Of a DNA stretch of 64,000 nucleotides, positions 10,254 through 17,870 are shown one piece after another. The translations under genes were made by a program, and so were the position numbers. Under the pieces are notes generated by a model. It saw only the letters and a program-made list of their open reading frames with translations. It searched no databases and had not been told where the DNA came from. Positions within the stretch are counted from its first letter, which is position 1, and every line of letters starts with the position of its first letter. The stretch is taken from contig NZ_CP030287.1 of NCBI RefSeq assembly GCF_003287935.1, positions 496,001 through 560,000 of the forward strand. The letters run 5' to 3'. This DNA comes from Streptomyces sp. ICC1. GTDB lineage: Bacteria > Actinomycetota > Actinomycetes > Streptomycetales > Streptomycetaceae.

Positions 10254-11356
10254 GCGGTCACCTCCCGGCAGGCGCGGTAGAAGTCCTTCCAGCCGTCGCG
10301 CTCGCGGACCACCGCTTCCAGGTACTCCTGCCAGACGACCTTGTCGGCGACCGGATCGCGCAGGACGGCCCCGAGGATCCCGGCGGCCACGTCGGAGGAG
10401 CGCAGCACGCCGTCCCCGAAGTGGGCGGCCAGGGCGAGGCCCCCCGTGACGACCGAGATGGCCTCGGCGGTGGACAGGGTGCCGCTGGGCGACTTGACCT
10501 TCGTGCGGCCGTCGTCGGTGACACCGCCGCGCAGCTCCCGGAAGACGGTGACGACCCGGCGGATCTCCTCCAGGCCCTCGGGCGCGGCGGGCAGGTCGAG
10601 GGCGCGGCCCATCTGGTCGACGCGGCGGGCGACGATGTCGACTTCGGCGTCGGCGGTGGCGGGCAGCGGCAGGACGACGGTGTTGAAGCGGCGGCGCAGG
10701 GCGCTGGAGAGCTCGTTGACGCCGCGGTCGCGGTCGTTGGCGGTGGCGATGAGGTTGAAGCCGCGCACGGCCTGCACCTCCTGGCCGAGCTCCGGTATCG
10801 GGAGCGTCTTCTCGGACAGGACGGTGATGAGGGTGTCCTGGACGTCGGCGGGGATGCGGGTGAGCTCCTCGACGCGGGCGGTCATGCCCTCGGCCATGGC
10901 CCGCATGACGGGGCTCGGTACGAGGGCTTCGCGGCTGGGGCCGTGGGCGAGGAGCCGGGCGTAGTTCCAGCCGTAGCGGATGGCTTCCTCGGGGGTTCCG
11001 GCGGTGCCCTGGACGAGGAGGGTGGAGTCGCCGCTGACCGCGGCCGCGAGATGCTCGGACACCCAGGTCTTGGCGGTGCCGGGGACTCCGAGGAGCAGCA
11101 GCGCGCGGTCGGTGGCGAGGGTGGTGACGGCGACTTCGACGATGCGGCGCGGTCCCACGTACTTGGGCGTGATGACGGTTCCGTCGGCGAGCGTGCCCCC
11201 CTGCAGGTACGTCGCCACGGCCCACGGGGAGAGCTTCCAGCGGGCCGGGCGGGTCCGGTCGTCGGCCGCGGCCAGGGCTTTCAGTTCGTGTGCGAAGGCG
11301 TCTTCGGCGTGCGGTCGCAGTGCCTCTGCGGTGGTCTCGTTCCCGGTCGTGTCCAT
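10250..11356 (-). CDS. MoxR-type AAA+ ATPase
   Basis: 368 residues. Walker A is GVPGTAKT (90-97). The sensor-1 asparagine is in IATAND (~207), and the arginine-finger region is LSSALRRRF (about 217-224). The usual Walker B position (TARVEEL, about 159-165) is partly degenerate but keeps an acidic pair. MoxR ATPases act as chaperone-like motors that remodel or metallate protein complexes together with VWA proteins. It is the first gene of the operon MoxR-DUF5682-VWA, with an excellent GGAGGGGG ribosome site before ATG 11356. Its promoter faces away from the SWIM gene and contains a DNA-damage-type motif (11401-11423). Confidence 0.9.
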   Translation of the reverse strand: MDTTGNETTAEALRPHAEDAFAHELKALAAADDRTRPARWKLSPWAVATYLQGGTLADGTVITPKYVGPRRIVEVAVTTLATDRALLLLGVPGTAKTWVSEHLAAAVSGDSTLLVQGTAGTPEEAIRYGWNYARLLAHGPSREALVPSPVMRAMAEGMTARVEELTRIPADVQDTLITVLSEKTLPIPELGQEVQAVRGFNLIATANDRDRGVNELSSALRRRFNTVVLPLPATADAEVDIVARRVDQMGRALDLPAAPEGLEEIRRVVTVFRELRGGVTDDGRTKVKSPSGTLSTAEAISVVTGGLALAAHFGDGVLRSSDVAAGILGAVLRDPVADKVVWQEYLEAVVRERDGWKDFYRACREVTA

Positions 11357-11400
11357 GGTCCCCCTCCAATGCTCCGCAGCCGCTTCCGGCTGCTGTGAAC

Positions 11401-11423
11401 ACGATGCACCCGACCACTGACAA
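11401..11423 (-). promoter_or_regulatory. PafBC-type (RecA-NDp) DNA-damage promoter, leftward
   Basis: On the minus strand TTGTCAGTG (11423-11415) is followed by 8 nt and CATCGT (11406-11401). The actinobacterial damage motif is tTGTCRgtg-N8-TAnnnT; here only the first base of the -10 differs. It lies 45 bp upstream of the MoxR start. Confidence 0.65.
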
Positions 11424-11460
11424 CGGGCCTCGGGAGATGGGTTGTTGCAGGTCAGAGCGA

Positions 11461-11483
11461 TTGTCAGTGGGGGTCCTTACGGT
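11461..11483 (+). promoter_or_regulatory. PafBC-type (RecA-NDp) DNA-damage promoter, rightward
   Basis: TTGTCAGTG (11461-11469), then 8 nt, then TACGGT (11478-11483), an exact fit to tTGTCRgtg-N8-TAnnnT. The -10 ends 7 nt before the ATG of the SWIM gene, so the transcript is probably leaderless or nearly so. Confidence 0.78.
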
Positions 11484-11490
11484 GGAACAC

Positions 11491-12864
11491 ATGACTGAGC
11501 AGGGGGTTCGCTGGACAGCGGAACAGGTACTGGGTCTGGCTCCTGACGACGCGTCGCGCAAGGCGGGGGCCAGACTCGGCGGAGGGGGGCCGTGGTCTCA
11601 GACCGGAGGTTCCGCTTCCGGTGCGGTGTGGGGGTTGTGCAAGGGCAGCGGCAGCAAGCCGTACCGGACCGTCGTCGATCTGGCCGGTCCCGCCTACAAG
11701 TGCTCCTGCCCGAGCCGGAAGTTCCCGTGCAAGCACGCGCTGGGGCTGCTGCTGCTCTGGGCGGCGGAGGGTTTCGGCGATCCGGCCGGGGCTCCGGACT
11801 GGGCGGCCGAATGGCTCACGGAGCGGGCGGCGAAGGCCGCCCGGCCCGCGGCCGGGCGGTCCGCCGAGGGGCCCGCGGACGCGGAGGCCGCCCGCCGGCG
11901 TGCGGAGCGGCGGGCGGCCCGGATCGGCGCGGGCGTCACCGAGCTGGAGCAGCGGCTCGCGGATCTGGTGCGCGGCGGGCTGGCCGGCCAGGAGCAGGCG
12001 GGATACGCCGCCTGGGAGGAGACGGCCGCCCGGATGGTCGACGCGCAGGCGCCCGGACTGGCCGGGCGGGTGCGGGAGTTGGGGACGATACCCAGTTGCG
12101 GGTCCGGCTGGCCCGCACGGATGCTGGAGGAGGCCGCGCTGCTGCACCTGCTGGACCGGGCCTGGCTGGGGGTGTCCGGACTGCCGGAGCCGCTGGCCGC
12201 GACGGTCCGCAGCAGGGTGGGGCTGCAGAACGGGGCGGAGGGCGAGGCCGTACGGGACCGCTGGCTCGTGCTGTCCCAGTACGACACGGCGTCTCCCGAC
12301 GGCCGGCTCACCACCCGCCGGATATGGCTGCGCGGGCTGGCGAGCGGGCGGTCGGCCCTGGTCATGGACTTCGGCCCGCCCGGGCGACCGCCCGGGCTGG
12401 CGCTGCCCGTCGGGCTGGTGCTGGATGCGGAAGTCCGCTTCCGGCCCGGCTCGGCGGGGCTTCGGGCGGACCTCGGAGAGCGGTTCGCCGCGGCCGAGCC
12501 GTGCGGGGCCGTGCCGCAGGGCATGGGCACGGGCGCGGCGCTCGAGGCGTACGGCGCGGCGCTGCGCGAGGACCCCTGGCTGGATTCCTGGCCGGTGGTG
12601 CTCGAAGCGGTGGTTCCGATACCGGGGGGACAAGGGGGAGGAAGAGCGGGGGAAACAGCCTGGCAACTGGCGGACGCGGAGGGGACGTCCGCCCTGCCCG
12701 TGCCCCTGACCGGGGCCGGGAGCCGGCCCCTGGCGGGGCTTTGGCAGCTGGCCGCGCTGTCCGGGGGCGGGCCGGTGACGGTGTTCGGCGAGTGCGGACA
12801 CCGCGGATTCACCCCGCTGACGGCCTGGCAGCCGGACTCTCCGGAGCCGGTGGCGCTGGCCTGA
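11491..12864 (+). CDS. SWIM zinc-finger protein
   Basis: 457 residues. A SWIM zinc finger (CxCx6CxH) is formed by Cys71, Cys73, Cys80 and His82 in YKCSCPSRKFPCKHALG. SWIM fingers bind DNA or protein partners and occur in recombination-associated proteins. The remaining ~370 residues are helical with Arg/Ala-rich segments (about 120-160) and no recognisable enzyme motif. I chose ATG 11491; GTG at 11482 is an in-frame alternative. It is the first gene of the rightward arm and is divergent from MoxR across a 134-bp region with paired DNA-damage promoter motifs. Its guilt-by-association partner is the DUF5691 gene downstream. Confidence 0.87.
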   Translation: MTEQGVRWTAEQVLGLAPDDASRKAGARLGGGGPWSQTGGSASGAVWGLCKGSGSKPYRTVVDLAGPAYKCSCPSRKFPCKHALGLLLLWAAEGFGDPAGAPDWAAEWLTERAAKAARPAAGRSAEGPADAEAARRRAERRAARIGAGVTELEQRLADLVRGGLAGQEQAGYAAWEETAARMVDAQAPGLAGRVRELGTIPSCGSGWPARMLEEAALLHLLDRAWLGVSGLPEPLAATVRSRVGLQNGAEGEAVRDRWLVLSQYDTASPDGRLTTRRIWLRGLASGRSALVMDFGPPGRPPGLALPVGLVLDAEVRFRPGSAGLRADLGERFAAAEPCGAVPQGMGTGAALEAYGAALREDPWLDSWPVVLEAVVPIPGGQGGGRAGETAWQLADAEGTSALPVPLTGAGSRPLAGLWQLAALSGGGPVTVFGECGHRGFTPLTAWQPDSPEPVALA

Positions 12865-13011
12865 GCGGGTGCGGGGGGAAGAAGCGACGGCGCGGGGGCG
12901 CCGGCGTGCTCGAACTACGAGGCCGGGGGGCTTTTGTGGACGACAACCACGCCAGTTGAGAGCTGCACGACCGCGGCCGCACGACCAGCGGCCTCGGGGG
13001 AAACGCGAGCT

Positions 13012-13079
13012 GCTCCGGTCCCGCGGAGGGGGCGGGACCGGAGCACGGACACGAAGAGCAGAAGCACGAAGAGCAGAAG
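13012..13079 (+). other. hairpin and 15-bp tandem duplication in the SWIM-DUF5691 spacer
   Basis: The arms 13012-13024 (GCTCCGGTCCCGC) and 13032-13044 are perfectly complementary around a 7-nt loop. They are followed by two exact tandem copies of CACGAAGAGCAGAAG (13050-13064 and 13065-13079). The hairpin could be a partial terminator setting the level of the downstream gene within the arm. Confidence 0.6.
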
Positions 13080-13116
13080 AGCGGAAGAGCACGACGAGGG
13101 AGAGGGAGGGGACGCG

Positions 13117-14709
13117 ATGAACACGGCGACGAAGACGGATCGGACCTCGGCGGATCGGACCTCGGCCGACGAGGCCCTCGGGGACTGGGAGGAGCTGGTC
13201 GCGGCGGCGCTGCTGGGCACCGACCGGCGCCAGGGCAGCCCCGAGGCGCTGCTCGGGGCCGCCGCCGTGCAGACGGTGCGGCGCCGGGCGGGACTGCGGC
13301 CGGCCGAGGCGGGCCCGCGGCCCGAGCCCGCGCCGCGGGACCCGCGCCCGGCTCCGCCGGAGGCGGCCCGGCAGCGGCTCGCGCAACTGCTGGCCGGGCG
13401 GACGAGCGCCGGCGGCTCCGGGCGGCGCGGAGCGGCCCCGGATCTGACGGAGCTGCTGCCCCAGTGGCTGGCCGCCGCCGGGCATCACGGCTACCGGGCT
13501 CCGGCCGCGCTGGTCCCCGCGCTGCTGGACGCCGCGCGGGCCCGTAGCGACCTCCGGCCGCAGGCGCTGTCCCTGGCCGGGACGCGCGGACTGTGGCTGG
13601 CCCGGCTCAATCCGGACTGGCGGTTCGCGCTGCGGGGCGGCTCCGGTGCCGCCGGCGAGCTGCCCGACGCCACGGATGCGGCAGGGGTGGACCGGCTCTG
13701 GCAGGAGGGGCTGTTCGCGGAGCGGGTGGCCCTGCTCGGGGTCGTCCGGGCCCACGAGGCGGCTGCCGCGCCACGGCTGCTGGCGACGACCTGGGCCACC
13801 GAGCGGGCCGAGGACCGGCTGATGTTCCTCGATTCGCTGCGGGCGGGACTGTCCGCCGGCGACGAGCCGTTCCTGGAGGCGGCGCTGGACGACCGCAGCC
13901 GGGGTGTCCGGGCGACCGCCGCCGAGCTGCTGTCCTCGCTGCCGGCATCGGCGCTGGCCGGGCGGATGGCGGAGCGGGCCCTGGCCTGTGTGGGCCCGGA
14001 GGGGGTGAAGCCGCCGGCCGAGTGCGACGCGGGGATGCTGCGCGACGGCGTGGTCGAGCGGCCGCCCGCCGGCCGGGGGGAACGGGCCTGGTGGCTGGCG
14101 CAGTTGGTGGAGTCCGCGCCGCTCCTGTGCTGGCGCGAGCGGTTCGGGGGGCTCGATCCGGCGGGGATCGTGGCGCTGCCGATGGGCGAGGACTGGGTGG
14201 AGGAACTGCACGCGGCGTGGTGCCGCGCAGCCGTGCGCCAGCGCGACCCCGCCTGGTCGAAGGCCCTGCTCGGCTCGGCGTCGGAGCCGCCCGCGGCCGG
14301 CCCGGCGACGGCGTCGCTGGCGGAGCGGGCGAAGCTCCTGTCGATCCTGGGCGAGGAGGAGCGGGCGGCCTGGGTCGCGGAGTTCATACGGGCCCACGGC
14401 CTGTCGGAGGCGTTCCAGCTGCTCGGGGTGTGCGTGGTGCCGTGGGCGGGGGCGCTGGGGCGGGCCGTGGTCGAGGCCCTCGACTCCGCGCGGGAGGCCG
14501 GCGGTTACCCGTGGAGCTTCAGCGGGGTGATGGGCCTGGCGGAGCGCTGCCTGGACCCGGCGGAGGCGGGCCGGCTGGAGTCGGCGGCGGCGGAGCCGGT
14601 GGAGGAGGGGGGCGCGGCGGCGTACTGGGCGGAGGCGTTCCAGCGCATGGTGGCCACCCTGCGCCTGCGCGCGGCGATGCACGCGGAACTGGCACCGCCC
14701 GGTCCCTGA
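13117..14709 (+). CDS. DUF5691 family protein
   Basis: 530 residues, soluble, Ala/Leu/Arg-rich and probably all-helical. The spacing of paired helices such as FLEAALDDRSRGVRATAAELLSSL-type segments (about 250-280) suggests HEAT-like repeats. The N-terminus (WEELVAAALLGTDRR, about residues 24-38) is the part I recognise as the DUF5691 start. ATG 13117 follows GGAGGGGAC by about 5 nt. It is separated from the SWIM gene by 252 bp containing a hairpin, but no other gene intervenes. No enzymatic motif is visible; a scaffold for the MoxR/VWA machine is conceivable but inferred only from context. Confidence 0.8.
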   Translation: MNTATKTDRTSADRTSADEALGDWEELVAAALLGTDRRQGSPEALLGAAAVQTVRRRAGLRPAEAGPRPEPAPRDPRPAPPEAARQRLAQLLAGRTSAGGSGRRGAAPDLTELLPQWLAAAGHHGYRAPAALVPALLDAARARSDLRPQALSLAGTRGLWLARLNPDWRFALRGGSGAAGELPDATDAAGVDRLWQEGLFAERVALLGVVRAHEAAAAPRLLATTWATERAEDRLMFLDSLRAGLSAGDEPFLEAALDDRSRGVRATAAELLSSLPASALAGRMAERALACVGPEGVKPPAECDAGMLRDGVVERPPAGRGERAWWLAQLVESAPLLCWRERFGGLDPAGIVALPMGEDWVEELHAAWCRAAVRQRDPAWSKALLGSASEPPAAGPATASLAERAKLLSILGEEERAAWVAEFIRAHGLSEAFQLLGVCVVPWAGALGRAVVEALDSAREAGGYPWSFSGVMGLAERCLDPAEAGRLESAAAEPVEEGGAAAYWAEAFQRMVATLRLRAAMHAELAPPGP

Positions 14710-14723
14710 CCCGGACCCCGCGC

Positions 14724-14770
14724 CGCGATCGCCGGTGGGGCCGGATGATCCGGCCCCACCGGCGGTCGCG
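14724..14770. terminator. bidirectional hairpin between DUF5691 and icmB
   Basis: The perfect 15-bp arms 14731-14745 (GCCGGTGGGGCCGGA) and 14749-14763 have a 3-nt loop. The stem extends outward through CGCGATC/GGTCGCG with one G-T pair. It lies between convergent stops at 14709 and 14776. Confidence 0.85.
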
Positions 14771-14775
14771 ACCGG

Positions 14776-15183
14776 TTAAGCCGGCTGGCGGACGTGGGCG
14801 CGGACCCAGTCGACGATCGCCGTCGTGGTCGCGCCCGGGGTGAAGATCTCCGCGACGCCCTTGGCCTTGAGCGGAGCGATGTCCGCCTCCGGGATGATGC
14901 CGCCGCCGAACACCTTGATGTCCGCCGCGTCGCGCTCCGCGAGGAGCTCCAGCACGCGCGCGAACAGTGTGTTGTGCGCGCCCGAGAGGATCGACAGGCC
15001 GATCGCGTCGGCGTCCTCCTGGATCGCGGTGTCGACGATCTGTTCGGGGGTCTGGTGGAGGCCCGTGTAGATGACCTCCATGCCCGCGTCCCGCAGGGCC
15101 CGCGCGATCACCTTGGCACCCCGGTCGTGGCCGTCGAGACCAGGCTTGGCCACCACCACACGGATCGGACCGGTCACACCCAT
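14776..15183 (-). CDS. icmB: isobutyryl-CoA mutase small (cobalamin-binding) subunit
   Basis: 135 residues making a complete B12-binding domain. The base-off signature DGHDRGAKV (His lower-axial ligand of cobalamin) lies near residue 20, with [11 protein letters not shown] and FGGGIIP further on. Length and sequence match IcmB, which pairs with the large subunit IcmA to interconvert isobutyryl-CoA and n-butyryl-CoA in Streptomyces. A stand-alone methylmalonyl-CoA mutase B12 domain is the main alternative. IcmA is not in this window, and the two genes are unlinked in known Streptomyces. ATG 15183 follows GGGAGG by 7 nt. Confidence 0.82.
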   Translation of the reverse strand: MGVTGPIRVVVAKPGLDGHDRGAKVIARALRDAGMEVIYTGLHQTPEQIVDTAIQEDADAIGLSILSGAHNTLFARVLELLAERDAADIKVFGGGIIPEADIAPLKAKGVAEIFTPGATTTAIVDWVRAHVRQPA

Positions 15184-15357
15184 CGCACTGCCTCCCGAGT
15201 GAACGAACGTTAAGTACAGCATCGCGCACGCCCCCGTTTCGTGGTCAACCTGGAGGGGGAAATCACACGTGGGATGACGCGCCGCCACTCCGTGCCGACA
15301 GCCGCACGGCACGGCGTGGCCGGCCGCCACGGTCCCGAGATGCTGAGGGGGGCGTCC

Positions 15358-16128
15358 ATGGGGCTGACCATGTCCGGGGCCGCGCTGCGGGCCGGTGTGC
15401 TGGAAGCGCTCGTGCTCGGCGGGCACCTCCTGATGTATCCCACCGGAGTGTTGCAGGAACGGCCGCCCGCCGGTACCTCCGCCGCCCGCGAACGCCCGCC
15501 CGCGCTCCTGCTGCACGGGTTCACCGACAACCGGTCCGTCTTCGTGCTGCTGCGCCGCACCCTCGGGGCGGGCGGCCTGCGGCAGGTGGAGACGTACAAC
15601 TACTCCCCCTTCACCCTCGATCTGCGCGTCACCGCCGGCCACCTCGCCCGCCGCGTCGAGGAGCTGTGCGAGCGCACCGGGCAGGAGCGGGTGGACCTGG
15701 TGGGCCACAGCCTGGGCGGACTGGTCGGGCGGTACTACGTCCAGCGGCTCGGCGGCGACGCCCGCGTGCGCACGCTCGTCACGCTCGGCACCCCGCATTC
15801 CGGCACCCGCGTCGCGCCCTTCATGGACGCGCACCCGCTGGTCCGGCAGATGCGGCCGGATTCCGAGGTGCTGGCCGCACTGCGCGCGCCCGCGCCCGGC
15901 TGCCGGACCCGGCACGTGGCCTTCTGGAGCGAATTCGACGAGCTGATGGACCCCACCGAGACGGCCCGCATCGAGCATCCGGACCTGATCGCCGAGAACG
16001 TGCAGGTCACCGGCATCGGGCACCTTGCCCTGCCCGCGCATCCCACCGTCATCGCGGCGGTCCGGCGCGCGCTCGACGGGCCCGCCCCGATCGCCCTCTC
16101 CAGCCCCGGGACCGCTTCCGTCGCCTGA
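15358..16128 (+). CDS. alpha/beta-hydrolase lipase (triacylglycerol lipase family)
   Basis: 256 residues from ATG 15358, which follows AGGGGGG by 5 nt. Earlier in-frame starts (GTG 15241, ATG 15274) lack such a site. Motifs: the oxyanion-hole strand [10 protein letters not shown], the nucleophile elbow GHSLGG (Ser118), a candidate acid in SEFDELMDP (Asp194 or 198) and the catalytic histidine in GIGHLALP (His222). LGTPHSGT after the elbow is typical of Bacillus LipA/Streptomyces lipases. The N-terminal ~30 residues are hydrophobic but do not make a clear cleavable signal peptide. It probably hydrolyses lipid or polyester esters; substrate not predictable. Confidence 0.85.
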   Translation: MGLTMSGAALRAGVLEALVLGGHLLMYPTGVLQERPPAGTSAARERPPALLLHGFTDNRSVFVLLRRTLGAGGLRQVETYNYSPFTLDLRVTAGHLARRVEELCERTGQERVDLVGHSLGGLVGRYYVQRLGGDARVRTLVTLGTPHSGTRVAPFMDAHPLVRQMRPDSEVLAALRAPAPGCRTRHVAFWSEFDELMDPTETARIEHPDLIAENVQVTGIGHLALPAHPTVIAAVRRALDGPAPIALSSPGTASVA

Positions 16129-16361
16129 CTGAAATTCGGATCAAAACCCACCAGCACTCGAACAGATTTCGAACTCAAGGCCAAGGGTGGGTCTTTGGGC
16201 GACCGAAAGGCGGCCGAATGCCCGGTTCCAGCGAGCCGGAGGCCCTTCGAAGATTGTCGTTGCCAGTAACCGCCGGGTACAGTCACGCCACTGCTCTCCT
16301 CCGAGGACCTCATCACCCTCGGCCACCCAGGCCCCCCGCTGCCGAGGCGAAAGAGAAGTTG

Positions 16362-17852
16362 GTGAACGACCGCCCCTTGTCGGGCCAGTACCCCGATATC
16401 GGGTACGACGGCCTTTCCACCACCACTTTCGCTGGTGATTCTCCGTACGCGTCCTATGAATCACAGGGTCAGGGCTACAACTACGCCGCTGCGTACGGCT
16501 CCTACGACACGGGGTCCCACGACACCGGCGCCTACGACGCCACGGCCTGGAACGCTCCGCAGAGCAGCTACCCCCAGCAGCCCGCCGACGGCTACGACGG
16601 CTATCTGTCGACGGTTCCGCCGCAGGGCGGCGCCTCCACGGACTACCAGCCCACCGGCTTCGGCTACGACGCCTCGGCCGAGCAGACCGGCCAGTGGGCG
16701 GCCCCGGGCTACGGCACCGAGACCGGCGCCTACGACGCCACCGCCTGGAACACCTCCTCCGAGCAGACCTACGCCTACACCGGCTACGAGCAGCAGTCCC
16801 AGGCCCAGCCTCAGGCCCAGGAGCAGCAGTACACGTACGAGTACGGCTCCGAGTACGGGTCCGCGTACGAGCCGTACGCGGAGGCCGGGGACCCGGCTCC
16901 GGCCTACACCGAGACCGCGGTCTTCGAGGCCGTGACCCCCGACGACGCCGGTCACGCCGACCACACCGGCGACGACGCGCCGGTGCACGACCTGCCCACC
17001 CAGGCCATGCCCATCACCGCCCCCGCGCCCGCCGAGCCGCGTCCTTCGCGCCGGGCCGGCGCGAAGCCCGCGGGCGGCAAGGCGACCGCCGCCAGGTCCG
17101 CCGGCGCCAACAGCCGCCGCCGCACCCCGGCCAAGCGCTCCGCGCTGCTGACCGTGGCCGTGCCCTCCGCCTGCGTGATGGGCATCGCGGGTGTCGCCGC
17201 GGCCTCCGTCGGCGGGCTCACCGGGGCGGACCAGCCGTCCGAGGAGACCACCACGCTGGCCGCCCCCGACCCGGCGTCCATCAAGCCGGTCGCGGCGAAC
17301 AGCAAGCTCGACACGCAGCTCACCGCCCTCAGCGCCGACGCCGGCGACTTCGCGGACCGCGCGAGCCGCACGCAGGAGCGCATCGACCTGCGCCTGCGCC
17401 AGGACGAGGAGAAGAAGAAGAAGGCGGAGGAGGAGGCGGCCAAGGAAGCGGCCCGCCCCAAGTTCGCCGTCCCCGTCGCGCGGCACGGCCTCAGCGCCGG
17501 CTTCGGCCAGGCGGGCGTCAACTGGATGTCCGTGCACACCGGCATCGACTTCCCGGTGTCCTACGGGACTTCGGTCATGGCGGCCACCGACGGCACCGTA
17601 CGCAGCCAGTGGAACAGCGCCTACGGCAACATGGTGATACTCACCGCGCCCGACGGCACCGAGACCTGGTACTGCCACCTCAGCAGCGCCAAGATCCGGT
17701 CCGGCAAGGTCAAGGCCGGCGACGTGATCGCGTACTCCGGCAACTCGGGCAACTCCACCGGACCGCACCTCCACTTCGAGGTGCGGCCGGGCGGCGGCTC
17801 TCCGGTCGACCCCCAGGCCTGGCTGCGCAGCCACGACCTGGACCCGAACTGA
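16362..17852 (+). CDS. membrane-anchored M23 (LytM) metallopeptidase with Tyr/Gln-rich N-terminus
   Basis: 496 residues from GTG 16362; a TTG three bases earlier is an alternative. Residues about 1-190 are disordered, rich in Tyr, Gly, Gln and Ser, with a repeated TGAYDATAWN unit. A basic stretch precedes a single membrane segment (about 263-285). An outside coiled coil follows (ERIDLRLRQDEEKKKKAEEE). The C-terminal M23 domain keeps HTGID and HLHFEV zinc ligands, so it should be an active peptidoglycan endopeptidase. The topology is cytoplasmic Tyr-rich tail, then extracytoplasmic hydrolase. The 233-bp upstream gap has no convincing c-di-AMP riboswitch, although many Streptomyces wall hydrolases have one. 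Confidence 0.9.
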   Translation: MNDRPLSGQYPDIGYDGLSTTTFAGDSPYASYESQGQGYNYAAAYGSYDTGSHDTGAYDATAWNAPQSSYPQQPADGYDGYLSTVPPQGGASTDYQPTGFGYDASAEQTGQWAAPGYGTETGAYDATAWNTSSEQTYAYTGYEQQSQAQPQAQEQQYTYEYGSEYGSAYEPYAEAGDPAPAYTETAVFEAVTPDDAGHADHTGDDAPVHDLPTQAMPITAPAPAEPRPSRRAGAKPAGGKATAARSAGANSRRRTPAKRSALLTVAVPSACVMGIAGVAAASVGGLTGADQPSEETTTLAAPDPASIKPVAANSKLDTQLTALSADAGDFADRASRTQERIDLRLRQDEEKKKKAEEEAAKEAARPKFAVPVARHGLSAGFGQAGVNWMSVHTGIDFPVSYGTSVMAATDGTVRSQWNSAYGNMVILTAPDGTETWYCHLSSAKIRSGKVKAGDVIAYSGNSGNSTGPHLHFEVRPGGGSPVDPQAWLRSHDLDPN

Positions 17853-17870
17853 GCGACCGCCCGCCCTCCG

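Noticed and set aside
6586..10449. Long plus-strand open frame opposite the MoxR/DUF5682/VWA operon
   Set aside because: Antisense low-complexity translation with no motif; the minus-strand genes have clear domains and ribosome sites.
11464..14682. Very long open frame on the minus strand across the SWIM and DUF5691 genes
   Set aside because: It is the antisense of two well-supported genes. The translation is Arg/Gly/Pro/Gln-rich without any domain, as expected from GC-rich third positions read in the wrong frame.
16129..16361. c-di-AMP (ydaO-type) riboswitch upstream of the M23 peptidase
   Set aside because: Expected at some Streptomyces wall-hydrolase genes, but the conserved riboswitch core sequences are not seen here.
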